From positions 1-8,018 of the forward strand of contig JABXGU010000666.1 in NCBI GenBank assembly GCA_016550415.1: DNA of 8,018 nt. Reading direction: 5' to 3'. Shown here in pieces: positions 1 through 5,108 of the stretch (the first letter of the stretch is position 1; the number at the start of each line of letters is the position of its first letter). The translations under genes were made by a program, and so were the position numbers. The notes below the pieces were generated by a model. That model made no database searches. It was given only the letters and a program-made list of their open reading frames with translations, and was not told the DNA's origin. Origin of the DNA: an archaeon. Lineage in GTDB: Archaea; Asgardarchaeota; Hermodarchaeia; Hermodarchaeales; Hermodarchaeaceae.

Positions 1-145
1 AAACCTTGAAGCGTTCAGCCATTTCAAAGTGAAGCCAAAAGGGAGAAGGCTCCACTTCACCTCTTGGAGGAATACGCATGATGGCAGCTGCAAAGTCTTC
101 AGCTATTTCTTGAAGACACTGCTTCAACACCTCTTGATTAGTCAT
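1..145 (-). CDS. Unidentified protein, N-terminal 48 residues only
   Basis: An open frame runs leftward from an ATG at 145-143 to the window edge without a stop, giving 48 residues and leaving the 3' part outside. The visible part is an amphipathic start (MTNQEVLKQCLQEIAEDFAA) followed by a proline-rich stretch (RIPPRGEVEPSPFWLHFEMA). It has no signal peptide or membrane segment. I do not recognise the family. There is no Shine-Dalgarno site before the ATG, but a TATA-like box lies about 27 bp upstream, which fits a leaderless archaeal transcript. It is divergent from the dehydratase gene across 127 nt, so the two could share regulation. The balanced codon use and protein-like composition make it likely to be real, but it is short. 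Confidence 0.6.
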   Translation of the reverse strand, partial: MTNQEVLKQCLQEIAEDFAAAIMRIPPRGEVEPSPFWLHFEMAERFKV

Positions 146-168
146 AATTAAACAAGAATCAAACAGCG

Positions 169-176
169 CATAAAAT
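169..176 (-). promoter_or_regulatory. TATA-like box for the leftward gene
   Basis: Read on the minus strand this is ATTTTATG, centred about 27 bp before the ATG at 145. That is the usual archaeal TATA-to-start distance, so transcription would begin at or next to the ATG. The absence of a ribosome binding site for that gene agrees with a leaderless mRNA. The assignment rests on position and base composition only. Confidence 0.35.
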
Positions 177-216
177 GGTGACGCAAAGGTAGGTTAAATG
201 AAATTCGAAATGCACA

Positions 217-231
217 AGTAGGCTAGCTACT
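217..231. promoter_or_regulatory. 15-nt interrupted palindrome, possible operator
   Basis: Arms AGTAG (217-221) and CTACT (227-231) are exact inverted repeats around a 5-nt centre, GCTAG. The site lies 41 nt before the dehydratase ATG and inside the divergent spacer, where a transcription factor could control one or both genes. No regulator for it is identified, and five-base arms can arise by chance. Confidence 0.2.
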
Positions 232-260
232 CAGATATGTACAGTCAGGATTTCATTCTA

Positions 261-267
261 AGGTGAT
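261..267 (+). promoter_or_regulatory. Shine-Dalgarno site of the dehydratase gene
   Basis: AGGTGAT is fully complementary to the archaeal 16S rRNA 3' tail (AUCACCU). It sits 5 nt before the ATG at 273, which supports that ATG over the second ATG at 282. Confidence 0.75.
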
Positions 268-272
268 AATTT

Positions 273-1739
273 ATGACAATCATGACTGGTGAAGAGTATC
301 GGGAAAGCCTAAGAAACCGTGGTCCACTCAAAGTGTATTTTTCAGGTGAAAAGCTTCAAAACCCGATGGCCAATCCTATTGTGAAAGCCTCCATCAACTC
401 GGTTGCTTTAACCTACGATTTAGCTCATAATCCCCAATTTCAAGATATAATGATAGCCACGTCTGTATTGACTGGGAATCGGATTAACCGGTTCTGCCAT
501 CTACATCAAAGCACGCATGACCTCGAAATGAAGGTGCAAATGTTGCGCCTTTTAGGACAGCGTTGCGGGACATGTTTCCAGCGTTGTGTCGGAATGGATG
601 CCATGAACGCCGTGTATTTGACAACATATGAAATTGATCAAAAACATGGAACCCAGTATCATCAGCAATTCATCGACTACATGAAGCAGGTTGAATCACA
701 CGATTGGGTGATTGATGGCTGTATGACTGATCCAAAGGGGGACCGGAGTAAACGACCCTCTGAACAAAGGGATCCTGATGTATTCGTGCATGTAGGGGAG
801 CGTCGAGATGATGGGGTTGTCATTCGGGGAGCTAAGGCGCACCAGACCGGGGCAGTGAACTCACATGAGCACCTGATAATGCCCACCTTGGCGATGCGTA
901 ACGAGGAACAAGCTTTCACGATTTGCTGCGCAATTCCTGCAGATGCTCCGGGAATCACCTATTTCTATGGGCGGCAATCCAGTGATTTACGCCGTCTAGA
1001 CCAAAGCACTGGAGGGGACATTGATTGTGGTAATCCTGAGTTTGGGGGTCAAGAATGCTTATTGATTTTTGATGATGTTTTTGTGCCTAACAATCGTATT
1101 TTCATGAATGGTGAATCCGAATTCTGCGGTCGATTAGTGGAAAGTTTTGCCGCATATCATAGACAGAGCTATGGCGGTTGTAAGGTCGGCGTAGGAGACG
1201 TGTTAATTGGTGCCGCTGCAACCATCGCTGAATATAATGGCGTGGAAAAAGCCTCACATATCAAAGATAAGCTCACCGAAATGGTGCACCTGAACGAAAC
1301 CCTCTTTGCCTGCGGGATGGCTTGTTCCTGTTGTGGTCATGCCACCGATGCAGGCAATTACCTGGTTGACATCCTTCTAGCGAATGTCTGCAAACAGAAT
1401 GTAACCCGTTTTCCCTTTGAAATCGCCCGCCTCCTACAGGACATCGCAGGAGGTTTATTTGTCACCTGCCCCAGCGCGAAAGAGTTGGAAAACCCGGCGA
1501 CAAAGAAGATAATCGAGAAGTATCTCATAGGGATTGAAGAAGTCAGCACCATTAATCGCATCAAAATTCTGCGGCTAATCGAGAACCTTACACTTGGAAG
1601 AGCTGCAGTGGGTTATCTAACCGAATCAATGCATGGCGCGGGATCCCCACAAGCGCAACGAATTATGATTGGTAGACTGGCGAATCTCAAGGAAAAGAAG
1701 GAGCTCGCAAAACGACTAGCACAAATCAGTGAAATCTAG
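273..1739 (+). CDS. abfD: 4-hydroxybutyryl-CoA dehydratase ([4Fe-4S]/FAD)
   Basis: This cytoplasmic flavoprotein dehydrates 4-hydroxybutyryl-CoA to crotonyl-CoA by a ketyl-radical mechanism; many homologs also carry vinylacetyl-CoA isomerase activity. At 488 residues it is close to the clostridial enzyme and aligns almost throughout. All known key residues are present, numbered here with the Clostridium aminobutyricum position in brackets: cluster ligands Cys101 (99), Cys105 (103), His296 (292) and Cys303 (299); catalytic Thr192 (190), Glu261 (257), Tyr300 (296), Lys304 (300) and Glu451 (455). Signature stretches are CFQRCVGMDA, MTDPKGDR, GAKAHQTG, YHRQSYGGCKVG and TESMHGAGSPQAQRIM. Around residues 403-428 it is about eight residues shorter than the clostridial protein. 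The cluster ligands exclude the related HpaB-type flavin monooxygenases, which lack them. The family serves 4-aminobutyrate or succinate fermentation and the archaeal 4-hydroxybutyrate carbon-fixation cycles. No partner enzyme lies in this window, so direction is unresolved. Confidence 0.97.
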   Translation: MTIMTGEEYRESLRNRGPLKVYFSGEKLQNPMANPIVKASINSVALTYDLAHNPQFQDIMIATSVLTGNRINRFCHLHQSTHDLEMKVQMLRLLGQRCGTCFQRCVGMDAMNAVYLTTYEIDQKHGTQYHQQFIDYMKQVESHDWVIDGCMTDPKGDRSKRPSEQRDPDVFVHVGERRDDGVVIRGAKAHQTGAVNSHEHLIMPTLAMRNEEQAFTICCAIPADAPGITYFYGRQSSDLRRLDQSTGGDIDCGNPEFGGQECLLIFDDVFVPNNRIFMNGESEFCGRLVESFAAYHRQSYGGCKVGVGDVLIGAAATIAEYNGVEKASHIKDKLTEMVHLNETLFACGMACSCCGHATDAGNYLVDILLANVCKQNVTRFPFEIARLLQDIAGGLFVTCPSAKELENPATKKIIEKYLIGIEEVSTINRIKILRLIENLTLGRAAVGYLTESMHGAGSPQAQRIMIGRLANLKEKKELAKRLAQISEI

Positions 1740-1870
1740 AATCCGTCTCAGGATAACTTTGTTCATAACTGTGACATAAGATTCAAGACAGCATTGTTCT
1801 TCTTTAAAATCGAAGTAACTTATTTTCTCCAAATAACGCCTTAAACCTGTGACTTCTCCTAAAAAGGCGA

Positions 1871-1887
1871 TTAAAACTTAGTTTTAA
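1871..1887. promoter_or_regulatory. 17-nt AT-rich palindrome
   Basis: TTAAAACT (1871-1878) and AGTTTTAA (1880-1887) are perfect inverted repeats around one base. It lies 131 nt after the dehydratase stop, about 46 bp before the TATA-like box of the microprotein, and is followed by CCTTTTT. It could be an operator for the downstream unit or part of the dehydratase terminator. A second short inverted repeat, CGCCTT (1837-1842) with AAGGCG (1864-1869), lies just before it. Neither role is proven. Confidence 0.3.
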
Positions 1888-1932
1888 CCTTTTTCAGCAT
1901 TTTCAAGACTAAATAGGACTTGTTTTTTGATA

Positions 1933-1946
1933 ATATAAAGTATAAA
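1933..1946 (+). promoter_or_regulatory. TATA-like promoter element before the microprotein
   Basis: ATATAAAGTATAAA follows a run of six T in a strongly AT-rich stretch. An archaeal start about 26 bp downstream would fall near 1966-1972, giving a leader of roughly 55-60 nt that begins at or just before the hairpin at 1971-2010. It is the best TATA match in this intergenic region, but no B-recognition element was clearly separable. Confidence 0.4.
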
Positions 1947-1970
1947 TGCATTGTTTGTGGGTCACAGAAA

Positions 1971-2010
1971 ATTGGATAGTCAATGAAAGACCTCATTGGC
2001 TATATCCAGT
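1971..2010 (+). ncRNA. Leader hairpin (16-bp stem) just before the microprotein RBS
   Basis: The strand 1971-1986 pairs with 1993-2010 around the hexaloop AAGACC. The inner arm CAATGA/TCATTG is perfect. The stem continues through T·G, G-C and A-T pairs, then a two-base bulge (2002-2003), then GGAT/ATCC and three more pairs (T-A, T·G, A-T). That makes 16 pairs with only two wobbles. It ends 6 nt before the ribosome binding site GGTGA (2017-2021), so it could act as a 5' UTR structure controlling translation or RNA stability. It could instead be a protein-binding DNA inverted repeat. I do not recognise it as a known riboswitch. Confidence 0.5.
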
Positions 2011-2027
2011 ATAATTGGTGAAATTCC

Positions 2028-2090
2028 ATGGCAAAAGAGCCAAAAGAGAAGCAGAAGCAAAAGCGAAGTAAGGGTAAAGGTAAACGGTAA
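2028..2090 (+). CDS. Lysine-rich 20-residue microprotein
   Basis: This short frame begins with ATG, ends with TAA, and has a ribosome binding site GGTGA (2017-2021) 6 nt upstream. The peptide has 8 lysines and 2 arginines in 20 residues, only two acidic residues, and ends KGKGKR. It has no hydrophobic segment, so it would be a soluble, disordered, very basic peptide; nucleic-acid or ribosome binding would be a natural guess but is inference. Its own TATA-like box and leader hairpin precede it and a terminator-like hairpin follows, which together look like a small independent transcription unit. I do not recognise a family. A 20-codon frame can occur by chance, so the call rests on the surrounding signals. 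Confidence 0.45.
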   Translation: MAKEPKEKQKQKRSKGKGKR

Positions 2091-2131
2091 AATCCACTAG
2101 TTCTGAACAATTCCGGATACCAGTTTCCCGC

Positions 2132-2178
2132 CGCACGATACCATAACTTTAGGGGTCGTGCGTTTTTCTCTATTTTTA
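2132..2178 (+). terminator. Hairpin plus T-tract terminator after the microprotein
   Basis: CGCACGA (2132-2138) pairs with TCGTGCG (2156-2162), and the stem extends inward by a T·G pair, one A/G mismatch and two C-G pairs, leaving a short loop. TTTTTCTCTATTTTTA follows directly (2163-2178). Position and form fit an intrinsic terminator of the microprotein transcript. The T-tract, which contains the AT-rich TATTTTTAA at 2171-2179, could also serve as promoter DNA for the protease gene that starts right after. Confidence 0.5.
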
Positions 2179-2192
2179 ATGAAATTGACCCT

Positions 2193-2954
2193 TTGGAATT
2201 CTTTCATTATCTCATCGAGGTTGATTATAGATTGGATGTCCTCTTATCCTCTGACAGCTTCATTGGTATTATCAGTGCCGCCATCGAAGGGTTCAAATCT
2301 GAAGTTGGTGGTCTCCTATTCGGTGACAAAATCCCATCTTCCAGCAAATCTATCATAAAACTCGCCATTCCTCTCCAAACAACAAGGCGAACCATATCAA
2401 ATGTTAGTTTTAATCTAAAACGAACTGATCGTGTCCTCAGAACATTGGACTACCTAACAGTCCACTGGCCCTTAGGGACTTTTCATAGTCATCCTGAAGG
2501 GCGAGGTCGAAGATACAAACCTATTCCCTCCAAATCTGACACATCCTTCAATAGCTCAGAAGAGATTGATGTCATCATCGCCATATGGGAATCTCCCCGT
2601 CATAGGACTCTACGATACACTCACAACAATAAATGGATAGCAGGATCTGCAGGTCAATTCTATATTCAACTTGCCGCTTGGCATTATCCAGAGGAAGATC
2701 GTTTCGAGCAAATCGATATTTGGTGCCCCTACATTGAGATCATTAACCTCTCCTACGAAGTAGGTCTCACAAATCAACCCGGACGACTATTCTGGCACGA
2801 AACTGTAACCCCAAATGGTTCTCTACGAAGACTCCGTAGCCTCGTCCATAAATATGAAAATAAAATCTTCAAAAGCCTTAATCACGAAACAGGAGAACCC
2901 ATTCTCCTACAAATAAGGGAAGTCCTAGAAAAAATACAGACAATCAATCAATAA
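2193..2954 (+). CDS. JAMM/MPN-family zinc metalloprotease
   Basis: The N-terminal half is a JAB/MPN domain (about residues 10-135), the fold of isopeptidases that cut ubiquitin-like conjugates and of related archaeal and bacterial enzymes. The JAMM motif is complete: Glu37 in SEVGGLLFG, His98 and His100 in HSHP, Ser113 and Asp116 in SKSD, so it should bind zinc and be active. Twelve residues separate the second histidine from the serine, against seven in the canonical motif, giving an enlarged, basic active-site loop (EGRGRRYKPIP). The C-terminal 110 residues are not recognised; no signal peptide or membrane helix is seen, so it is probably cytoplasmic. The start is uncertain. The protein has no internal methionine and the frame no ATG, leaving TTG at 2193 without a ribosome binding site. 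An out-of-frame ATG at 2179 may be the original start. The substrate is unknown. Confidence 0.85.
   Translation: MEFFHYLIEVDYRLDVLLSSDSFIGIISAAIEGFKSEVGGLLFGDKIPSSSKSIIKLAIPLQTTRRTISNVSFNLKRTDRVLRTLDYLTVHWPLGTFHSHPEGRGRRYKPIPSKSDTSFNSSEEIDVIIAIWESPRHRTLRYTHNNKWIAGSAGQFYIQLAAWHYPEEDRFEQIDIWCPYIEIINLSYEVGLTNQPGRLFWHETVTPNGSLRRLRSLVHKYENKIFKSLNHETGEPILLQIREVLEKIQTINQ
2929..2934 (-). terminator. Oligo-T stop signal for the leftward DUF3795 gene
   Basis: On the minus strand this is a run of six T, 42 nt past the DUF3795 stop and inside the end of the convergent protease gene. Archaeal RNA polymerase terminates at such U-tracts. No hairpin accompanies it. Confidence 0.3.
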
Positions 2955-2975
2955 TAACCCAGAAATCTTCGCAGG

Positions 2976-3000
2976 TTATTTTTCAAGATATTTTTTCTTT
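2976..3000 (+). terminator. T-rich stop signal for the protease gene
   Basis: Two T-tracts, TTATTTTT and TTTTTTCTTT, begin 22 nt after the protease stop codon and lie inside the lysine-rich C-terminal codons of the convergent gene. This is a typical archaeal oligo-U terminator without a hairpin. Confidence 0.4.
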
Positions 3001-3422
3001 AGGTGCTGAATCCAGCTTTTAATGCCAACCTTCTTTAACTGCAGGTTTGCTTCGATGACTTGCTGCTTTCGGTCCTTCAGAGGACCTTTCTTCAGAGTCT
3101 TACACGGGAATTCAGAACACTGATAGCAGAACTCGATCTCTTTTTCCATACAGCATGTGCGAACCGGACAGTCTGACCACCAAGACCAGCCGCCTCCCAT
3201 GCGACAACCCTTACATGGCTCCTCCTGGGATGCCAACCATTCTAGTCCCTTCATGAACTCGTCAAAATCGAAGGTCTTATTCACTCCTGCAATGAGGCGA
3301 AGGGACTTGTAGCTTTTCGCTAGATTGTAGAGGTGTTTAGCTGGTTCAGTGAAGGCTCCACGATGATAGCCACACAGAGAACAAAGATATTTTCCGCAAT
3401 ATGATACAAATTTTCCCTCCAT
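2976..3422 (-). CDS. DUF3795 cysteine-rich protein
   Basis: A 148-residue cytoplasmic protein of the DUF3795 type, a small family of anaerobes with unknown function and probable metal or iron-sulfur binding. Eleven cysteines fall in the family pattern: Cys9, Cys14 and Cys17 near the start (YCGKYLCSLC), Cys70 and Cys73 (CKGC), Cys85, Cys90 and Cys91 (CPVRTCC), and Cys99, Cys102 and Cys107 (CYQCSEFPC). Length is normal for the family. ATG at 3422 is preferred; a TTG codon lies directly before it but is less likely. No Shine-Dalgarno site is present, while an ATTATTAA box about 23 bp upstream suggests a leaderless transcript. It is convergent with the protease gene, 21 nt between stops. The C-terminus is lysine-rich because its codons overlap the opposite-strand terminator. 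Confidence 0.88.
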   Translation of the reverse strand: MEGKFVSYCGKYLCSLCGYHRGAFTEPAKHLYNLAKSYKSLRLIAGVNKTFDFDEFMKGLEWLASQEEPCKGCRMGGGWSWWSDCPVRTCCMEKEIEFCYQCSEFPCKTLKKGPLKDRKQQVIEANLQLKKVGIKSWIQHLKKKYLEK

Positions 3423-3440
3423 CAACGAGACACAACCCTG

Positions 3441-3448
3441 TTAATAAT
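3441..3448 (-). promoter_or_regulatory. TATA-like box for the DUF3795 gene
   Basis: On the minus strand this reads ATTATTAA, centred about 23 bp before the ATG at 3422. That distance implies transcription starting at or just inside the start codon, matching the absence of a ribosome binding site. Confidence 0.3.
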
Positions 3449-3620
3449 CCCTAAAACAGATTCGCCACCTGAGTAATATTCTTAGGCAAAATAAATAGTT
3501 TGAGAAAGAGGAAATGACTAAACTTAGACGAGTGAAAAACCACTTCTCGTAACTGCTGTATTCGGATTCACTGGGATTGGCGACTCTATTTTTAGAAGGC
3601 TTGAAAGATTCATTGACCTG

Positions 3621-3630
3621 ATTTAAATTT
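3621..3630 (+). promoter_or_regulatory. TATA-like element before the DUF1566 gene
   Basis: ATTTAAATTT is the most AT-rich short element before the DUF1566 gene. A start about 26 bp on (near 3650-3655) would leave a leader of roughly 95 nt. It also contains the stop codon of the possible relic frame. Support is composition and position only. Confidence 0.25.
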
Positions 3631-3747
3631 GTATGATTTTAGGTCGAATATGAGATTAATTTGGGAATGAATTGGGTCGAAACCTGAAATATGCTTTAAA
3701 GTCTGTTTTTTGGAAGACACCAGAGAAGCTACAACGAGTTGATCGAA

Positions 3748-5076
3748 ATGGACCGACGACTAAAAGCATTGATTATTATCATTCCTGTAGTTGGTGGGCT
3801 AATTATCGGAGGCTGGCTCTTTGTTACGATAATCAGTCTACAAAGCACGGGAACTGTTCACGGTTGGATGTTAGTCCGTTATGTACGGGGGAACACTGAC
3901 TACGGGATAAATGACTTCGTTGATAATGGTGATGGCACGATTACCGATAACGCCACTGGTCTTATGTGGTCTCAAAATGACAGTGGCGAAGGATTCAATT
4001 GGGAAGACGCATTAGCCTGGGTTCAACAAAAGAACGACGAAAACTTCCTAGGCTATAATGACTGGCGACTACCCAACGCAAAAGAACTCCAGAGCATCGT
4101 CGATTACACCCGGTCACCAGACACTACAAATTCAGCTGCCATTGACCCAATCTTCAATGTAACCTCAATCATCGATGAAGGTGGTGGAACGAATTATCCC
4201 TTTTACTGGACTAGCACTACCCATGTAGAAGGTAATGACGGTAATTATGCCGCTTACATTGCCTTTGGTGAAGCTCTAGGATACATGCAATCATCAACGG
4301 GAGAGTATGTATTGTTGGATGTCCATGGTGCAGGAGCCCAACGGAGTGACCCTAAAACAGGTGATCCCTCAGACTATCCCTACGGTTTTGGTCCGCAAGG
4401 TGATGTGATCCGTATATACAACTATGTTCGCTGTGTTCGTGATGGACCTGAGGACGCAACTAACTATGTGATAGTTGACACGGGTCAAACCAGCTGTTAT
4501 GATAATACTGACGTAATTACTCCTCCTAGTTCCGGTGCTGCATTTTATGGTCAAGATGCCCAATTTGATGGTGTTCAGCCATCCTATCAGGATAACGGCG
4601 ATGGAACTGTTACGGATCTGAATACCGGGTTGATGTGGCAGCAGACGCCAGGCGACAAAGTTACCTTCGTTGATGCTGTGGACGGTGCAGAGACGTTTGA
4701 GCTTGCCGGCTACGATGACTGGCGTCTGCCCACAATCAAGGAACTTTATTCGTTGATGAACTTTGATGGCTCTACTGGGATGAGTGCTGATGATAGTGTC
4801 CCCTATCTTGATACTGATTACTTTGATTTCGAATATGGTGATACAAGCGCTGGTTGGCGTTTCATTGACGCCCAGTATTGGTCCAGCACAGAATATGTCA
4901 GTACCACAATGGGTGGTAACGCCACTGTGTTCGGTGTCAATTTTGCTGATGGACGCATCAAGGGCTATTCAAGGGATCCTAGTACTGGTGTTTCGTCCAT
5001 AAGTCAATTTGTTGCTATTTTCAGTGCAATCCAGATGGCGATTCAAAAAGTGAACATAGCTTCAATCTTCCTGTAA
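3748..5076 (+). CDS. Membrane-anchored protein with two DUF1566 domains, permuted order, frameshifted C-terminus
   Basis: A hydrophobic helix at residues 8-30 after MDRR anchors the protein, placing the rest outside the cell. Two DUF1566 (Lcl C-terminal-like, C-type-lectin-related) domains follow, about residues 44-231 and 241-421. Each shows DNGDGT(I/V)TD, TGLMW, GY(N/D)DWRLP, KEL and YW(T/S)S (Asn60, Trp74 and Trp106; Asn283, Trp297 and Trp325). The role of these domains is unknown; carbohydrate or protein binding at the cell surface is inference. From what I know of two-domain relatives, the segment VDTGQTSCYDN...FYGQDAQ (243-272) normally follows the signal peptide and VRYVRGNTDYG (43-53) normally joins the two domains, so the order here looks swapped. 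After Gln420-Phe-Val the frame is probably shifted and the last 20 residues are not family sequence. ATG at 3748 is chosen over TTG at 3739. No clear ribosome binding site. Probably co-transcribed with the next gene. Confidence 0.85.
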   Translation: MDRRLKALIIIIPVVGGLIIGGWLFVTIISLQSTGTVHGWMLVRYVRGNTDYGINDFVDNGDGTITDNATGLMWSQNDSGEGFNWEDALAWVQQKNDENFLGYNDWRLPNAKELQSIVDYTRSPDTTNSAAIDPIFNVTSIIDEGGGTNYPFYWTSTTHVEGNDGNYAAYIAFGEALGYMQSSTGEYVLLDVHGAGAQRSDPKTGDPSDYPYGFGPQGDVIRIYNYVRCVRDGPEDATNYVIVDTGQTSCYDNTDVITPPSSGAAFYGQDAQFDGVQPSYQDNGDGTVTDLNTGLMWQQTPGDKVTFVDAVDGAETFELAGYDDWRLPTIKELYSLMNFDGSTGMSADDSVPYLDTDYFDFEYGDTSAGWRFIDAQYWSSTEYVSTTMGGNATVFGVNFADGRIKGYSRDPSTGVSSISQFVAIFSAIQMAIQKVNIASIFL

Positions 5077-5093
5077 ATATCAGTTGAAATCTC

Positions 5094-5099
5094 GGAGGT
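5094..5099 (+). promoter_or_regulatory. Shine-Dalgarno site of the GT-C-like gene
   Basis: GGAGGT lies 9 nt before the ATG at 5109 and is perfectly complementary to the 16S 3' end. It sits in the 32-nt gap after the DUF1566 stop, so the second gene can be translated independently on a shared message. Confidence 0.7.
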
Positions 5100-5108
5100 T
5101 CTTGAATA

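Larger units (their letters stand above)
3423..3747. other. 325-nt intergenic region with a possible gene relic
   Basis: The left part holds the promoter of the DUF3795 gene and the right part that of the DUF1566 gene. Between them, ATG at 3514 opens a 12-codon frame (ends 3552). A second frame, stop-free from 3528 to its TAA at 3626, reads like protein (for example KPLLVTAVFGFTGIGD) but has no start codon. Joining the two needs one frameshift near 3530 and gives about 37 residues. This may be a decayed gene or chance. A short AUG frame at 3667-3687 (6 codons) has no ribosome binding site. No RNA gene or repeat was seen. Confidence 0.4.

Noticed and set aside
677..958. 93-residue leftward frame
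   Set aside because: It lies entirely antisense to the well-conserved dehydratase and shows low-complexity Ser/Arg composition typical of a shadow frame.
273..1739. HpaB-type 4-hydroxyphenylacetate 3-monooxygenase
   Set aside because: Same superfamily, but the four [4Fe-4S] ligands and the dehydratase-specific catalytic residues are all present.
1971..2090. Known riboswitch upstream of the microprotein
   Set aside because: A single hairpin with a hexaloop does not match the conserved core of any riboswitch class I know; it is reported only as a structured leader.
2158..2358. Separate small protein from GTG 2158 or ATG 2179
   Set aside because: It overlaps the JAMM frame and shows no family features; the overlapping JAMM frame explains the region. 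Its ATG matters only as a possible lost start of the JAMM gene.
3672..3899. 75-residue frame from TTG 3672
   Set aside because: It overlaps the anchor and first domain of the DUF1566 gene in another frame, lacks a ribosome binding site, and its second half is clearly out-of-frame sequence of that gene.
4561..5076. Diversity-generating retroelement target
   Set aside because: DUF1566 is related to the C-type lectin fold used by such elements, but no reverse transcriptase or template repeat is in the window, and the C-terminus is better explained by a frameshift.
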